From Kangiellaceae bacterium (GTDB lineage: Bacteria > Pseudomonadota > Gammaproteobacteria > Enterobacterales > Kangiellaceae), in NCBI GenBank assembly GCA_030148365.1, contig JASBTO010000089.1, positions 1-26,422 on the forward strand: a stretch of DNA of 26,422 nt, written 5' to 3'. Numbering within the stretch: position 1 is the first letter of the stretch; the number at the start of each line of letters is the position of its first letter. Below the pieces are notes generated by a model that was not told the DNA's origin, searched no databases, and was given only the letters and a program-made list of their open reading frames with translations. Below are positions 16,135 to 25,600 of the stretch, in pieces. The translations under genes and the position numbers were made by a program.

Positions 16135-16971
16135 TTATTGGCCGGCCGGCGCCACGCGGCGCCGGTAGGCCATGATCATCAGGATGGCGCCGGTGATAAT
16201 CATCGGCGCTGACAGCACCTGGCCCATGGTCAGCCAGCTGATCACCTGGCCAAGATGGGCATCGGGCTCGCGGTAGAACTCGATGAAAAAGCGGAAGCTG
16301 CCATAGCCCAGCAGGAAAAGCCCGGATACCGCCATTCGCGGCCGGGGCCTGGCGGAGAACCACCACAGGAGCGCGAACAGCACCACGCCTTCGAGGGCAA
16401 ATTCATAAAGTTGGGAAGGATGCCGGAGCAGTGCCCGGGGATCGCAGCCGCTATACCAGGGCGCTTCTACCGGATCACAGCGGAAACGCATCGCCCAGGG
16501 AAGGGTCTTGTCGACGACTTCCCGGCCCCAGAGTTCGCCATTGATAAAGTTACCCAGGCGACCAAAAGCGAGCCCGACCGGCACCATCGGCGCCCAGAAA
16601 TCACCCACCTCGAAGAGCCCCTTGCCGGTTTTGCGGGCGAAGTACCACATGGCCACGACGACACCAAGCAGACCGCCGTGGAAACTCATCCCGCCTTCCC
16701 AGATCTTGAGGGGGTAGAGCCAGTCCTCGGCCCAGTAGTCGAGTCCGTAGAAAAGCACATAGCCGATCCGGCCGCCGGCAACCACCCCGATAAAACCGAG
16801 AAACAGCAAGTCCGAAACCTGCTCCTCGTTCCAGCCGGAGCCCGGCTTTCGGGCCCGCAGGTTGCCCAGCCACCAGGCCCCCAGAAAACCGAGCAGATAC
16901 ATAAGACCGTACCAGCGCAGCGCGATGGGGCCGAGATTGACAATCACCGGGTCAATATAGGGAAAATCCAT
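16135..16971 (-). CDS. lgt: Prolipoprotein diacylglyceryl transferase
   Basis: 278 residues, a polytopic inner-membrane enzyme that attaches diacylglycerol from phosphatidylglycerol to the lipobox cysteine of prolipoproteins, the first step of lipoprotein maturation. The family signature GRLGNFINGELWGR spans 137-150, and the active-site loop MSFHGG contains His98. The start MDFPYIDPV at 16971 fits the family; the frame is open upstream to 17019. The lipoprotein at 6357-6842 would be one substrate. Confidence 0.97.
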   Translation of the reverse strand: MDFPYIDPVIVNLGPIALRWYGLMYLLGFLGAWWLGNLRARKPGSGWNEEQVSDLLFLGFIGVVAGGRIGYVLFYGLDYWAEDWLYPLKIWEGGMSFHGGLLGVVVAMWYFARKTGKGLFEVGDFWAPMVPVGLAFGRLGNFINGELWGREVVDKTLPWAMRFRCDPVEAPWYSGCDPRALLRHPSQLYEFALEGVVLFALLWWFSARPRPRMAVSGLFLLGYGSFRFFIEFYREPDAHLGQVISWLTMGQVLSAPMIITGAILMIMAYRRRVAPAGQ

Positions 16972-17041
16972 GAAGTCAGCCTGAAATCTTGTTGTCTGTC
17001 TGTGTTGCCATCGGGTCAATCCCGGGAAACCGTCTCACCGG

Positions 17042-17830
17042 CTACAGGGTGCCGGAAAATATTTTTATGCCCGCTACCACCAACACCACCGCAAACACCT
17101 TTTTCAGGGTCGGGGCCGGCAACTGATGGGCAAGCCGGGCACCCAGTGGCGCGGTCAGGATCGAGCAGGCCACTATACCGGCAAATGCCGGTAAATACAC
17201 GTAGCCGAGACTGCCTGCCGGCAGATTGGGCGCGTCAAGACCGAGAGTAATATAGCCGGCGGTCGCACTCAACGCGAGGGGCAGCCCAAGGGCGGATGTG
17301 GTGCCTACTGCATGCAACATCGGGGTCCGGTGCCAGACCAAAAAAGGCACCAGCAAGGTGCCGCCGCCGATCCCGGCGAGGGCGGAGATGGCGCCGCACA
17401 GCAACCCGCCGGGGACCGCGGTCGGCCAGCCAAGTCCGCCGGCCCGCGACTCCGGCGTCAGGTTCAGGAACATCTTGATGGCCATCAATATCGCGAATAC
17501 GCCGAAGATCCGAGCCAGCCACAGGGTATCCAGGCGATCGGCCAGCCAGGCTCCGCCGAGGGCCCCTGCCAGTACCCAGGGCGCCAGGCGGGCAAAGTGA
17601 CGCCAAAGCACCGAGCCCCGCCGTTGGTGAGCCATGAAAGAGGACACGGAAGTCAGACAGATGGTGGCGAGGGAAGTCGCGAGGGCCATGTGCATGACCA
17701 ACTCCCAGGGTACGCCGGCCTTCGGCAGCAGAAACACCAGCACCGGGATAATCAGCAAACCACCACCGATCCCGAGCAGTCCCGCCAACAGGCCGGCCGC
17801 CGCCCCGGTCAGGGCAAATAGCAGGAGCAT
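17042..17830 (-). CDS. TauE/SafE family membrane transporter
   Basis: 262 residues, very hydrophobic, with about eight predicted membrane helices in two similar halves. The repeated glycine-rich motif is visible as GLLAGLLGIGGGLLIIPVL near the N-terminus and ALAGIGGGTLLVPFL in the second half, typical of the TauE/SafE sulfite or sulfonate exporter family; the actual substrate is unknown. The ATG at 17830 is chosen because GGA lies seven bases before it; an in-frame TTG at 17842 is the alternative. It is the first gene of the set that continues with lgt, thyA and folA (70 bases to lgt). Confidence 0.9.
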   Translation of the reverse strand: MLLLFALTGAAAGLLAGLLGIGGGLLIIPVLVFLLPKAGVPWELVMHMALATSLATICLTSVSSFMAHQRRGSVLWRHFARLAPWVLAGALGGAWLADRLDTLWLARIFGVFAILMAIKMFLNLTPESRAGGLGWPTAVPGGLLCGAISALAGIGGGTLLVPFLVWHRTPMLHAVGTTSALGLPLALSATAGYITLGLDAPNLPAGSLGYVYLPAFAGIVACSILTAPLGARLAHQLPAPTLKKVFAVVLVVAGIKIFSGTL

Positions 17831-17860
17831 GCTAATATCCAAAAGTGTGTTTCGCCTTTT

Positions 17861-17888
17861 ATTATTGTCCGCCGGACACTTTACTCAA
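17861..17888 (-). promoter_or_regulatory. Candidate promoter of the tauE-like/lgt/thyA/folA set, with internal palindrome
   Basis: On the minus strand, TTGAGT (17883-17888) and AATAAT (17861-17866) are separated by 16 bases. Within the spacer lies a near-perfect palindrome, TGTCCGCCGGACA (17866-17878), placed where a repressor could block polymerase. Confidence 0.5.
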
Positions 17889-17901
17889 GCACGGAGCCGC
17901 A

Positions 17902-18498
17902 ATGAAACCTTTTTCACAGGCCTGCGAAAATAACAAGGTGCCTATTCTCGACGTTATCCGCAATTATTTCAGCCATGCCGGCCATGTGCTGGAAATCGGC
18001 AGCGGCACCGGCCAACATGCGGTTTACTTCGCGGCCCGGCTCCCGGAGTTGATCTGGCAGACCAGCGATGTCCCGGAAAATCATGCCGGCATCATGGCCT
18101 GGATCCACGAAGCCGGCCTGCGCAATGTCAGTGCGCCCTTGCTCCTGGATGTCACCAGCCGGCGCTGGCCGATCGCAGAAACCGATGGCGTCTTCTCGGC
18201 AAATACCGCCCATATTATGGACTGGCCCGCCGTCCGCGCCATGTTCACCGGGGTCGGCAAGGTGCTCAAGCCCGGCGGCTATTTCTGCCTGTACGGGCCC
18301 TTCAATTTCAATGGCCAATACACGAGCGACTCCAACGAAGCCTTTGATCAGATGTTGCAGGAGAGGGATCCCGACTCGGGGCTCCGGGATTTTACGGACT
18401 TGCAATCCCAGGCTGCCCACCATGGCTTGCAACTGGTCGATCGGCATCCGATGCCGGCCAATAATTTTTTGCTGGTCTGGCAGAAGTCCAACGCCTGA
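17902..18498 (+). CDS. DUF938 family SAM-dependent methyltransferase
   Basis: 198 residues. The SAM-binding motif I is clear as VLEIGSGTGQHAVYFA (residues 29-44), in the Rossmann fold. The start MKPFSQACENN and the later GVFSANTAHIMDW and GYFCLYGPFNFNGQYTSDSN are hallmarks of the DUF938 family; the substrate is not known. GGAG is seven bases before the ATG at 17902. The gene sits between the tauE-like gene and rppH, where related genomes carry ptsP, and converges on rppH with a 13-base gap. Confidence 0.9.
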   Translation: MKPFSQACENNKVPILDVIRNYFSHAGHVLEIGSGTGQHAVYFAARLPELIWQTSDVPENHAGIMAWIHEAGLRNVSAPLLLDVTSRRWPIAETDGVFSANTAHIMDWPAVRAMFTGVGKVLKPGGYFCLYGPFNFNGQYTSDSNEAFDQMLQERDPDSGLRDFTDLQSQAAHHGLQLVDRHPMPANNFLLVWQKSNA

Positions 18499-18511
18499 GC
18501 GGAAGTCGGCC

Positions 18512-19075
18512 CTATTGACGTTTGCCGGGCTGACCGTCCCGCTGTCGGCTCCGATCCTGACCGGAGCGCCGCTTGCGCGGACGCTGCAAATTCTGCAACT
18601 GACTACGCATCAGGCAAGGCAATAACTCCTGCAGGGCTTCCCGATAGACTTCCCGCTTGAAAGCGACCACCTGACGCACGGGATACCAGTAATTGACCCA
18701 CAGCAAATCGTCAAATTCAGGATGGTCGGAGGTATCGAACCGGATCCGGTCTTCCTTGCTGATCAGGCGCAACAAAAACCACTTCTGTTTCTGCCCGATA
18801 CAGAGGGGCGCGCTGTCCTGACGGACCAGGCGAGCCGGCAACCGGTACTTCAGCCACTCCCGGGTGGACCCGAGAATTTTCACGTCCTCCCGTTGCAGCC
18901 CGATTTCCTCATAGAGTTCGCGATACAGCGTCGCTTCCGGGGATTCGCCCGGGTTGACGCCGCCCTGGGGAAATTGCCAGGAAGTCTGACCGTATCGACG
19001 GGTCCACAGCAATCTGCCGGCCTGGTCGCATACGATGATGCCGACATTGGCACGAAAGCCATCTGCATCAATCAT
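18512..19075 (-). CDS. rppH: RNA pyrophosphohydrolase
   Basis: 187 residues. It removes pyrophosphate or phosphate from the 5' triphosphate end of RNA, triggering decay by RNase E. The full Nudix box is present: G38-x5-E44-x7-R52-E53-x2-E56-E57-x-G59. Other RppH blocks are MIDADGFRANVGIIV, SWQFPQGG, CIGQKQKWFLL and YWYPVRQVVAFKREVYR. The C-terminus is basic and probably disordered. The start at 19075 matches the family beginning; the frame is open to 19141. Confidence 0.96.
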   Translation of the reverse strand: MIDADGFRANVGIIVCDQAGRLLWTRRYGQTSWQFPQGGVNPGESPEATLYRELYEEIGLQREDVKILGSTREWLKYRLPARLVRQDSAPLCIGQKQKWFLLRLISKEDRIRFDTSDHPEFDDLLWVNYWYPVRQVVAFKREVYREALQELLPCLMRSQLQNLQRPRKRRSGQDRSRQRDGQPGKRQ

Positions 19076-19120
19076 CGGGTTCATCCATAATCGGAGTTTT
19101 CCACATTGTTCCACAGACAT

Positions 19121-19138
19121 GCGGTTTGCGTAAACCGC
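19121..19138. repeat. Perfect inverted repeat between rppH and the HAD gene
   Basis: GCGGTTT and AAACCGC, separated by four bases, form a seven-base-pair perfect inverted repeat in the 109-base divergent intergenic region. It could be an operator or a leader hairpin; no T run follows, so a terminator is unlikely. Confidence 0.4.
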
Positions 19139-19184
19139 CAAAAAGGGGTTTCATATACAGGCAAACACAAAAGGATAACAATAA

Positions 19185-19850
19185 ATGGCCTTGTGCATTT
19201 TCGATTTGGATCACACGCTTCTGGAGGGTGATTGTGATCAACTCTGGGGAGATTTTCTCGCGCAAAAAGGTATTGTCGATCCGGCGCACTACCAACAACA
19301 GAAACAACAATATCTCGATGACTATCGCGCAGGTTGTCTTGATATTCTCGAATTTTACCGGTTTGTGCTCGCGCCCCTCAAACCCTTTTCCCTGGGCGAA
19401 CTTATCCAGCTCCGCCACCAGTTTTCCAAACGCATGGTGAGCCCGATTATCCGGCCCAAAGCCGAAGCACTGCTCCGGACCCACAGACAAAGAGGCGACT
19501 TTTGCCTGCTGATCACCGCGACCAACGCCTTCGTGGCCCAGGCGGCAAGGGACCTGCTGGATGTGGATGAGATGATTGCCACGGAGCCGGAAATCCGCGC
19601 GGACCACCTGACCGGACAGGTCACCGGCACCCCCGTCTTTCGGGAAGGCAAGGTCACGCGTCTGCAGGAATGGCTCCGGGACAAACCCTGGTCACTCCAG
19701 ACCGCGACCTGCTACAGCGACTCCCACAATGACATCCCGTTGCTGTCGCTGGTCGGCACTCCCGTTGCGGTCACACCGGATGACCGGCTGCGGGTCCGGG
19801 CCCGGGAGCAAGGCTGGAAAATCCTCGACTTGTCGGCCAGCCCGGCATGA
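19185..19850 (+). CDS. HAD-superfamily phosphatase, SerB-like (subfamily IB)
   Basis: 221 residues. Motif I is FDLDHTLL (Asp7 nucleophile, Asp9 acid/base), and motif IV is DSHNDIPLL. Between them lies a helical cap, and LITATNAFVA gives motif II (Thr). The length and cap fit the TIGR01490-type HAD-IB phosphatases, whose substrate is unknown but which resemble phosphoserine phosphatase. AAGGA sits nine bases before the ATG. The gene overlaps mutH by four bases (ATGA), indicating translational coupling, and is divergent from rppH. Confidence 0.88.
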   Translation: MALCIFDLDHTLLEGDCDQLWGDFLAQKGIVDPAHYQQQKQQYLDDYRAGCLDILEFYRFVLAPLKPFSLGELIQLRHQFSKRMVSPIIRPKAEALLRTHRQRGDFCLLITATNAFVAQAARDLLDVDEMIATEPEIRADHLTGQVTGTPVFREGKVTRLQEWLRDKPWSLQTATCYSDSHNDIPLLSLVGTPVAVTPDDRLRVRAREQGWKILDLSASPA

Positions 19851-20515
19851 CGGGCGCGCCCCGCTCACGGGACGAATTACTGGCCCGCGCCCGGGATCTG
19901 GCCGGTTACACCCTCGGCGAGCTCGCGGACCGCAGGGGCATCCCGTTACCCGCCAGCCTGCGCCGCGACAAGGGCTGGGTCGGACAATTTATAGAGACCC
20001 TGCTCGGCGCCAGTTCCGGTTCTCTGCCGCAACCGGATTTCCCGGAGTTGGGGGTCGAACTGAAAACGCTGCCCGTCACCCGGCAAGGCAAACCTCTGGA
20101 GTCCACTTACGTGAGCGTCGTGCCCCTGACCGGCACCTCCGGTCACTGGCGTGACTCCATCGTCTGTCACAAGCTTGCCCGGGTGTTGTGGCTGCCCATT
20201 GTCGCCGAACGGCAAATCCCCTTGCCGGAGCGCATAATCGGGACCGGATTTCTCTGGAGTCCCACCCCGGACATAGAAGCCATCCTGCGCGCCGACTGGG
20301 AACAGGTCATGGAGCGCGTCGCCCGTGGCGAAGTGGAATCTCTCAGTGCCCGACAGGGGGAGATCCTGCAGGTCCGCCCGAAAGCCGCCTCGGCCAGCGC
20401 TTTGACTGAAACCGTCGGCAGCGACGGCGAAACCTGTCTGACGCTGCCCCGGGGTTTCTATCTGCGCCCGGAGTTTACCGGCCACCTGCTACAACAGGCG
20501 ATGTCTGCGCTCTAG
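19847..20515 (+). CDS. mutH: DNA mismatch repair endonuclease MutH
   Basis: 222 residues, close to the usual 230. It nicks the unmethylated strand at hemimethylated GATC sites after MutS and MutL recognise a mismatch. The catalytic PD-(D/E)xK residues are Asp64, Glu71 and Lys73 in DFPELGVELKT, with the same 7 and 2 spacing as E. coli Asp70, Glu77 and Lys79. The C-terminal half has the conserved GEILQVRPKA and GFYLRPEFT. Its presence implies Dam-directed repair and a gammaproteobacterial host. It starts inside the HAD stop codon. Confidence 0.96.
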   Translation: MTGAPRSRDELLARARDLAGYTLGELADRRGIPLPASLRRDKGWVGQFIETLLGASSGSLPQPDFPELGVELKTLPVTRQGKPLESTYVSVVPLTGTSGHWRDSIVCHKLARVLWLPIVAERQIPLPERIIGTGFLWSPTPDIEAILRADWEQVMERVARGEVESLSARQGEILQVRPKAASASALTETVGSDGETCLTLPRGFYLRPEFTGHLLQQAMSAL

Positions 20516-20539
20516 GCCGTCCCACCCACCGATCTCGCA

Positions 20540-20568
20540 TTGCCTCGCCGTGAGCAGGTCTTTACACT
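20540..20568 (+). promoter_or_regulatory. Candidate sigma-70 promoter of the GcvR-like gene
   Basis: TTGCCT (20540-20545) and TACACT (20563-20568) are separated by 17 bases. It lies in the 88-base gap after mutH and ends 35 bases before the ATG at 20604. Confidence 0.5.
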
Positions 20569-20603
20569 GTCTGGCATACGGATCCAAAAAGCAGGAAGCG
20601 GAA

Positions 20604-21122
20604 ATGACCAAACGGGTGTTGTTATCGGTACTCGGAGATGATCGACCAGGACTGGTCGAATCCATCGCGGATATTGTCAGGCAATACGAGGGCAATTGGC
20701 TGGAAAGCCGGCTCAGCCATCTGGCCGGAAAGTTCTCCGGACTCATTACCGTAGAAATCAAGCAGGATGCCTACACGCACCTGGTGTCCCGGATGGAAGC
20801 GTTGCAAAAGGACGGCCTCGCTATCCAGCTAGAGGAAATCACTCCGGACGTCGCCGAAACCCGTGACCTCTACCGCATAGAGCTGGTCGGCAATGACAAA
20901 CCCGGCATTGTCCGGGATATCACCCGGGTCATGTCCATGGACGGCGTCAATGTTGAAGAGATCCGGACCCGCCGCAGCAGCGCCGCCTGGTCCGGCGGGG
21001 ACATTTTCGAAGCCACCATTCAGGTCAGCCTGCCCGGCGACCTCGAGCCAGAACAGTTACGCGAGGATCTGGAAAACCTCGCCAACGACCTGATGGTCGA
21101 CATCAAATTCCAGAAGCACTGA
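20604..21122 (+). CDS. GcvR-like ACT-domain regulator
   Basis: 172 residues made of two ACT domains (about 4-75 and 88-165). The first opens RVLLSVLGDDRPGLVESIADIV and the second RIELVGNDKPGIVRDITRV; both carry the D-x-PG-LV type glycine turn that binds amino acids. In E. coli, GcvR binds GcvA and represses the glycine cleavage operon; here gcvA is not in the window, so the role is inferred from domain layout. AGGAAG precedes the ATG at 20604 at normal spacing. The 3' end overlaps the convergent Hpt-REC-REC gene by 20 bases. Confidence 0.85.
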   Translation: MTKRVLLSVLGDDRPGLVESIADIVRQYEGNWLESRLSHLAGKFSGLITVEIKQDAYTHLVSRMEALQKDGLAIQLEEITPDVAETRDLYRIELVGNDKPGIVRDITRVMSMDGVNVEEIRTRRSSAAWSGGDIFEATIQVSLPGDLEPEQLREDLENLANDLMVDIKFQKH

Positions 21123-22296
21123 CGGCCGGGACGCCGCCCCGCTTCGCTTGCTCTCCTGCGGCGACGGCAGATTCCAGTAATCGAATGCACCGGCTGACTA
21201 CCTCATCCGGATCAAAGGGTTTGGTAATATAGTCCGTCGCGCCAGACTTCAAGCCTTCAATGATATCCGCGCCATAATGCCTGACCGTGAGAAACACGAC
21301 CGGAATGTCTTTCAGGGTTGGCTGCTTCTGCATCATGCGCATCACCTTCATGCCATCGAGCCCCGGCATCATTCGATCCAGCAACACCAGACTGACAGCA
21401 CTTGCCTGCATGAAGTACCAGGCTTCCTCGCCATCACAGGCCACTTCCACCTGATAGCCGGCGCCACGAAATTTGTGAGCCAGCAGGTCCGTTACCGCCG
21501 GATCGTCGTCGGCGATCAGAATCAGCTTATCCCGCCGGCCGAGACAGGCCCGCACCTTTTCCGCCACATCCTCCGGCTGAAAGGGCTTTGCGATGTAATC
21601 CACGGCGCCTGCCACCAATCCCCGCATCACGTTATCCGGTGCGTCACTGGCCGTAATCATGATCACCGGCAGCCCCGAGAGCTCGTCGATAGAGCGGATT
21701 TTCTCGAGTAATTGCAGGCCTGAGATTTGCCCCGGCATATTGTCGTCCAGCAGTATCAGATCCGGACGTTGCTGGTTGATCAGCGCAAAAGCCTGCTCAG
21801 CGGTGCTCGCCGTCACCACTCGGGCATCACCGGTGAACATGCTCTGCATGATTTCCAGAATCGCCGGATCATCATCCACGGCAAGCAAAAGCGGCAACGC
21901 GGATTCGTTCACCGCGACCGCGACCGCCGGCTTGGCTGTTTCCGGAGCGCCGGCGGACTGTTCCGGGCTGACATACAGGGCAGCCTCGCAGGCGTCGAGC
22001 AGCGCCCGAACCAGATTTGCAACTTTCCCGGAAGGGAGCTGCGGCCTCGCCAGCAATGCCTCTTCGAGTCGTTTCCCCGTTTCGCTGATACGGGGAAAGC
22101 CGTATGTGGACCCGGTCCCGGCAAGCTTGTGGGCCTCGGACTGGAGCCTGGCGCCTGGCCCGGTGCCCAGGTCGCCACGAATGATAGCGGGCAACATATC
22201 GACAATCTGCTGATGACGTACGGCGAGTTGTTCAAGATAGCGAATTTGTAGTGCCTGCATACCCGCAGACAGGGATCTGGCTTTTTCAAGCGACAT
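21103..22296 (-). CDS. Hpt-REC-REC phosphorelay protein
   Basis: 397 residues. Residues about 15-110 form an Hpt domain with the phosphoryl-carrying histidine His56 in EAHKLAGTGSTYGF. Two receiver domains follow: REC1 (about 135-252), with VDDDP, phosphoacceptor Asp184 in LILLDDNMPG and Lys237; REC2 (about 257-380), with ADDDP, Asp307 in LVLLDRMMPG and a KPFDP loop. No DNA-binding, cyclase or other output domain follows; the tail (about 20 residues) is unstructured. GGAG lies eight bases before the ATG. It overlaps the upstream single-receiver gene by 11 bases. Confidence 0.93.
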   Translation of the reverse strand: MSLEKARSLSAGMQALQIRYLEQLAVRHQQIVDMLPAIIRGDLGTGPGARLQSEAHKLAGTGSTYGFPRISETGKRLEEALLARPQLPSGKVANLVRALLDACEAALYVSPEQSAGAPETAKPAVAVAVNESALPLLLAVDDDPAILEIMQSMFTGDARVVTASTAEQAFALINQQRPDLILLDDNMPGQISGLQLLEKIRSIDELSGLPVIMITASDAPDNVMRGLVAGAVDYIAKPFQPEDVAEKVRACLGRRDKLILIADDDPAVTDLLAHKFRGAGYQVEVACDGEEAWYFMQASAVSLVLLDRMMPGLDGMKVMRMMQKQPTLKDIPVVFLTVRHYGADIIEGLKSGATDYITKPFDPDEVVSRCIRLLESAVAAGEQAKRGGVPAVSASGI

Positions 22297-22678
22297 CAGA
22301 ACTGCTCCATAATTCTTCGAGTTGAGACGACAGGGTCATGGGATCAAACGGCTTGGCGATGACACCAGCCGCACCCTGCTCAAGATATTCGACGACTTCT
22401 GCCGACTGGACCCGGGCGGTCATGAATACCACGGGGATATGGGCCGTCGCCGGACGACTCCTGAGCGCTTGCAGGGTCGAGGGTCCATCCATGCCCGGCA
22501 TCATGACATCCAGCAATATGATATCCGGCCGCAGGCTTTCCACCTGCGCGAGCGCCACCTTGCCGCTGGCGGCCGATGACACCCGGTAGCCGCCTACAGT
22601 TTCCAGGCTCAGCTGTGCGACCTCCAGAATGTCCGGTTCATCATCGACACACAGCACGTGATTCAGAGCTCGACTCAT
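22286..22678 (-). CDS. Single-domain response regulator
   Basis: 130 residues, one CheY-like receiver. Motifs: CVDDEPD (acid pocket), IILLDVMMPG with phosphoacceptor Asp57, MTA, and KPFDP with Lys109. It has no output domain, so it is probably a phosphate shuttle or a protein-interaction output. It overlaps the kinase stop by four bases (22675-22678) and the Hpt-REC-REC start by 11, the typical spacing of a coupled operon. Confidence 0.93.
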   Translation of the reverse strand: MSRALNHVLCVDDEPDILEVAQLSLETVGGYRVSSAASGKVALAQVESLRPDIILLDVMMPGMDGPSTLQALRSRPATAHIPVVFMTARVQSAEVVEYLEQGAAGVIAKPFDPMTLSSQLEELWSSSDVA

Positions 22679-25600
22679 ACGGGTACCTCTACGGTCGGGT
22701 TATGGCCTTTGGCCAATTCAAGAATGGCGCTGACAATCTGCTGCTCCGACATGCGCGCCTTGACGAAGGACGCAGCCACCTGCTCACGGATTTGCTCCGG
22801 CGATTCACTGGCCGACAGGATCAGGACCGGCACCAGAGCACCACTGTCTTTGGCAAGTTGCGGCAGAAGGCTGAGTCCGGAGCCGTCCGGCAACTCGATA
22901 TCAAGGATCACCAGGGAAAATTCCTGCTCTGCCAGCAATTTTTCCGCTTCAGCGAGGGTTTCCGCTGACAGAATTTCCACCTCGTCCCCGAGGGACGCCG
23001 CCAGCAGGTTAAACAGTTCCCGGTCGTCTTCCACATGCAAAACCCGGGGCCGCGTATGGCTATCCGTGACCAGACTTTTCAGGGAATCGGCCAGATTGCC
23101 GCTGTCCACGGGCTTGGTCAGCCAGTCGCGAACCCCGACCGCTCCGCCTTCGAGTGCACCGGTCCCGGTGGTGACGGACGTGGACGTCACCACTATCGGA
23201 ATTCCCGCTGTTTTCGCCTGGCAGCGGAGCTCATGAACAAACTGGACACCCTGCGCGTCCGGGAGATCCAGATCGAGAGTGATGGCGGCATAATTGTGGG
23301 TGTCCAGCAGCTTGCGGGCCTGAGGCGCGGAGCGGGCGATCTCGGCGTCGAACCCCGCGGCTTCCAGAGTTCCCCTGACCGAATCCGCCACCGCCGGGTC
23401 CGCCTCGCAAATCAGCACCGGTGGCTCTATCGTGCCACGATCCTTCGGGGCCAGCTCTGCCGCAAGGGGAAACTCCAGCCAGAAAGTCGTACCTTCGTAT
23501 TCCTCTGTGTCAAAGCCAATCGCGCCATCCATTTGTTCAACGATTTGCTTGCTGATGTGCAGGCCCAGGCCGGTGCCCCCCCGGCTCCGGGTCGCGGATG
23601 AGTCGGCCTGGCTGAAGCGCTCGAAAATCTTTTCCCGGAACCCTTCACTGATCCCGCAGCCCGTATCCGCAATGGCAATTCGCACCCGATCGCCACGGCG
23701 TGCCGCGCTGACAATGACCTCACCACCCGCGTCGGAAAATTTGACGGCATTCGATAACAGGTTGTTAAGCACCTGGATCAAGCGGGCACTGTCCGTTGCC
23801 AGCACCAGCGACGGATCCACTTGCTTTGCGTTAATCGTCACGCCGAATTTTTGACCGTAGGCATCAATACCCTGGACCGCCTGGCGAATGATCGGCGCCA
23901 GAGATTCTTCCTCGATGGCAAAGCGCATCTGGCCTGAGCTGATCTTGTCCATATCCAGAATGTCATTGATCAGCAGGATCAGACGCTCACAACTCTGGTG
24001 CGCGATATTGATCAGATGGTTGGCTTTGTCGGGTAATTCTCCCGCCATGGTGCCGGTGATCAGACCCAGAGCGCCGCGGATGGAGGTCAGGGGGGTGCGC
24101 AATTCATGACTGACAATGGACACGAACTCGCTCTTCATGCGCTCCATCTGTTTTTGCTCGGTAATATCGACAATCTGCCCGATGAAATACCGGGGCTCGC
24201 CGGCATGGTCTCCTACCTGGGAGACTTTCAGCAATGCCCAGATGACCCGGCCGGATTTATGCAGGTAGCGCTTCTCCGTGCGGTAGCCGTTTATTTTTCC
24301 GGCCGCGGCTTTCTGAAAGAGCTCCTGGCTTTCCTGCTTGTCCTCCGGATGGGTCACGGACTGGATGTCCTGGGCGACCAGTTCCGATTCTCGATACCCG
24401 AGTAACCGGCACAGCGCCGGATTGACCCGCAGGAAACGTCCCTCGGGTGCCACCAGGGCCATTCCTATCGGCGCATACTCCATGGCCGAACGGAATTTCT
24501 CCTCGCTGGCTTCCAGGGCCAGTTGCTGGGTCTTGCGTTCGGTAATATCTTCGATAACCCCGAGATAACCGGTGATCTCGCCACTATCGCTGGCCCGCAA
24601 GGGCGTGACGGTCAGATTGACCGGAAAACTGGAGCCATCCTTGTGCCGGAAGGTCCACTCCCGGCTCTCCATGCCCTCCAGGCTCGGACGGGCTATAAAG
24701 ACCTCAGGTCCCGGATTGACCGGTTTGCCCAGGTACTCGCTGAGTTCCAGCGCCTGTTGCTCCACCTCGGCATAATCGTGCCAGAGCCGGGGCATCGGCG
24801 TGCCGAGTAATTCTTCCGCCTTGTATCCGAAGGCTTTTTCCGCCGCCCGGTTGAAGAGCATGACCCCGCCATTGCGATCGGTCGCAATAATCGGGTAGGC
24901 GGCGCTGGCCAGGATACTGGTATTGAGATCATTGGACTGTGCCAGGTACGCGGACTTGATTCGGGCGATCAAGGTCGCGCGCACCATCAATGCCAGCAAA
25001 GTGCCAATCAGGAGTCCTGCCAGCAATACTATTTCCGGCAGTGCACTTTGCCGGGCCCGGGCGAAGGAATCCGTCGGCGTAACTTTCAGTTGCCACTCCT
25101 GGTCACCGAGCATGATGGGCTGCTCAACCGCAAAATCCAGCTCCAAAAGCCGAGAGGCCGGACTTTGTCGGAAGTGTTCCGCACCCTGGTAGGAGAGCGC
25201 TACCTGCAAATGGTCAGCAGCCCCTTCGCCCAGTGCCGCGTGGAAGAATTCCTTCAGGTCAAACACCGTAGCGATGAAGCCATCAAAATTCCCGCCCACG
25301 ATCAGCGGCGAATAGGCGACAAAGCCCGGATACCCCTGAACCAACTGTATGGGCGGCGTCAGGGTCACAGCTCTTGCCGTTTCGGCTTGCGCCAGTGCCG
25401 CACGGCGCTCGGCATTGAAGCCGACGTTGAAGCCCACCACCAGCTCATTCCCCGCCAGCGGCTCGACCCACCGTATGCGGTAGTCAGAGTCAATCCATTC
25501 CACTGCATTAATCGCCGGGAATTGCCGGGCGTAATTGGCCGCGTCGACCTGCCACTCGGTCATGGGCGTTCCGCCCGCGGATTCCCAGCGGCGGGCCATA

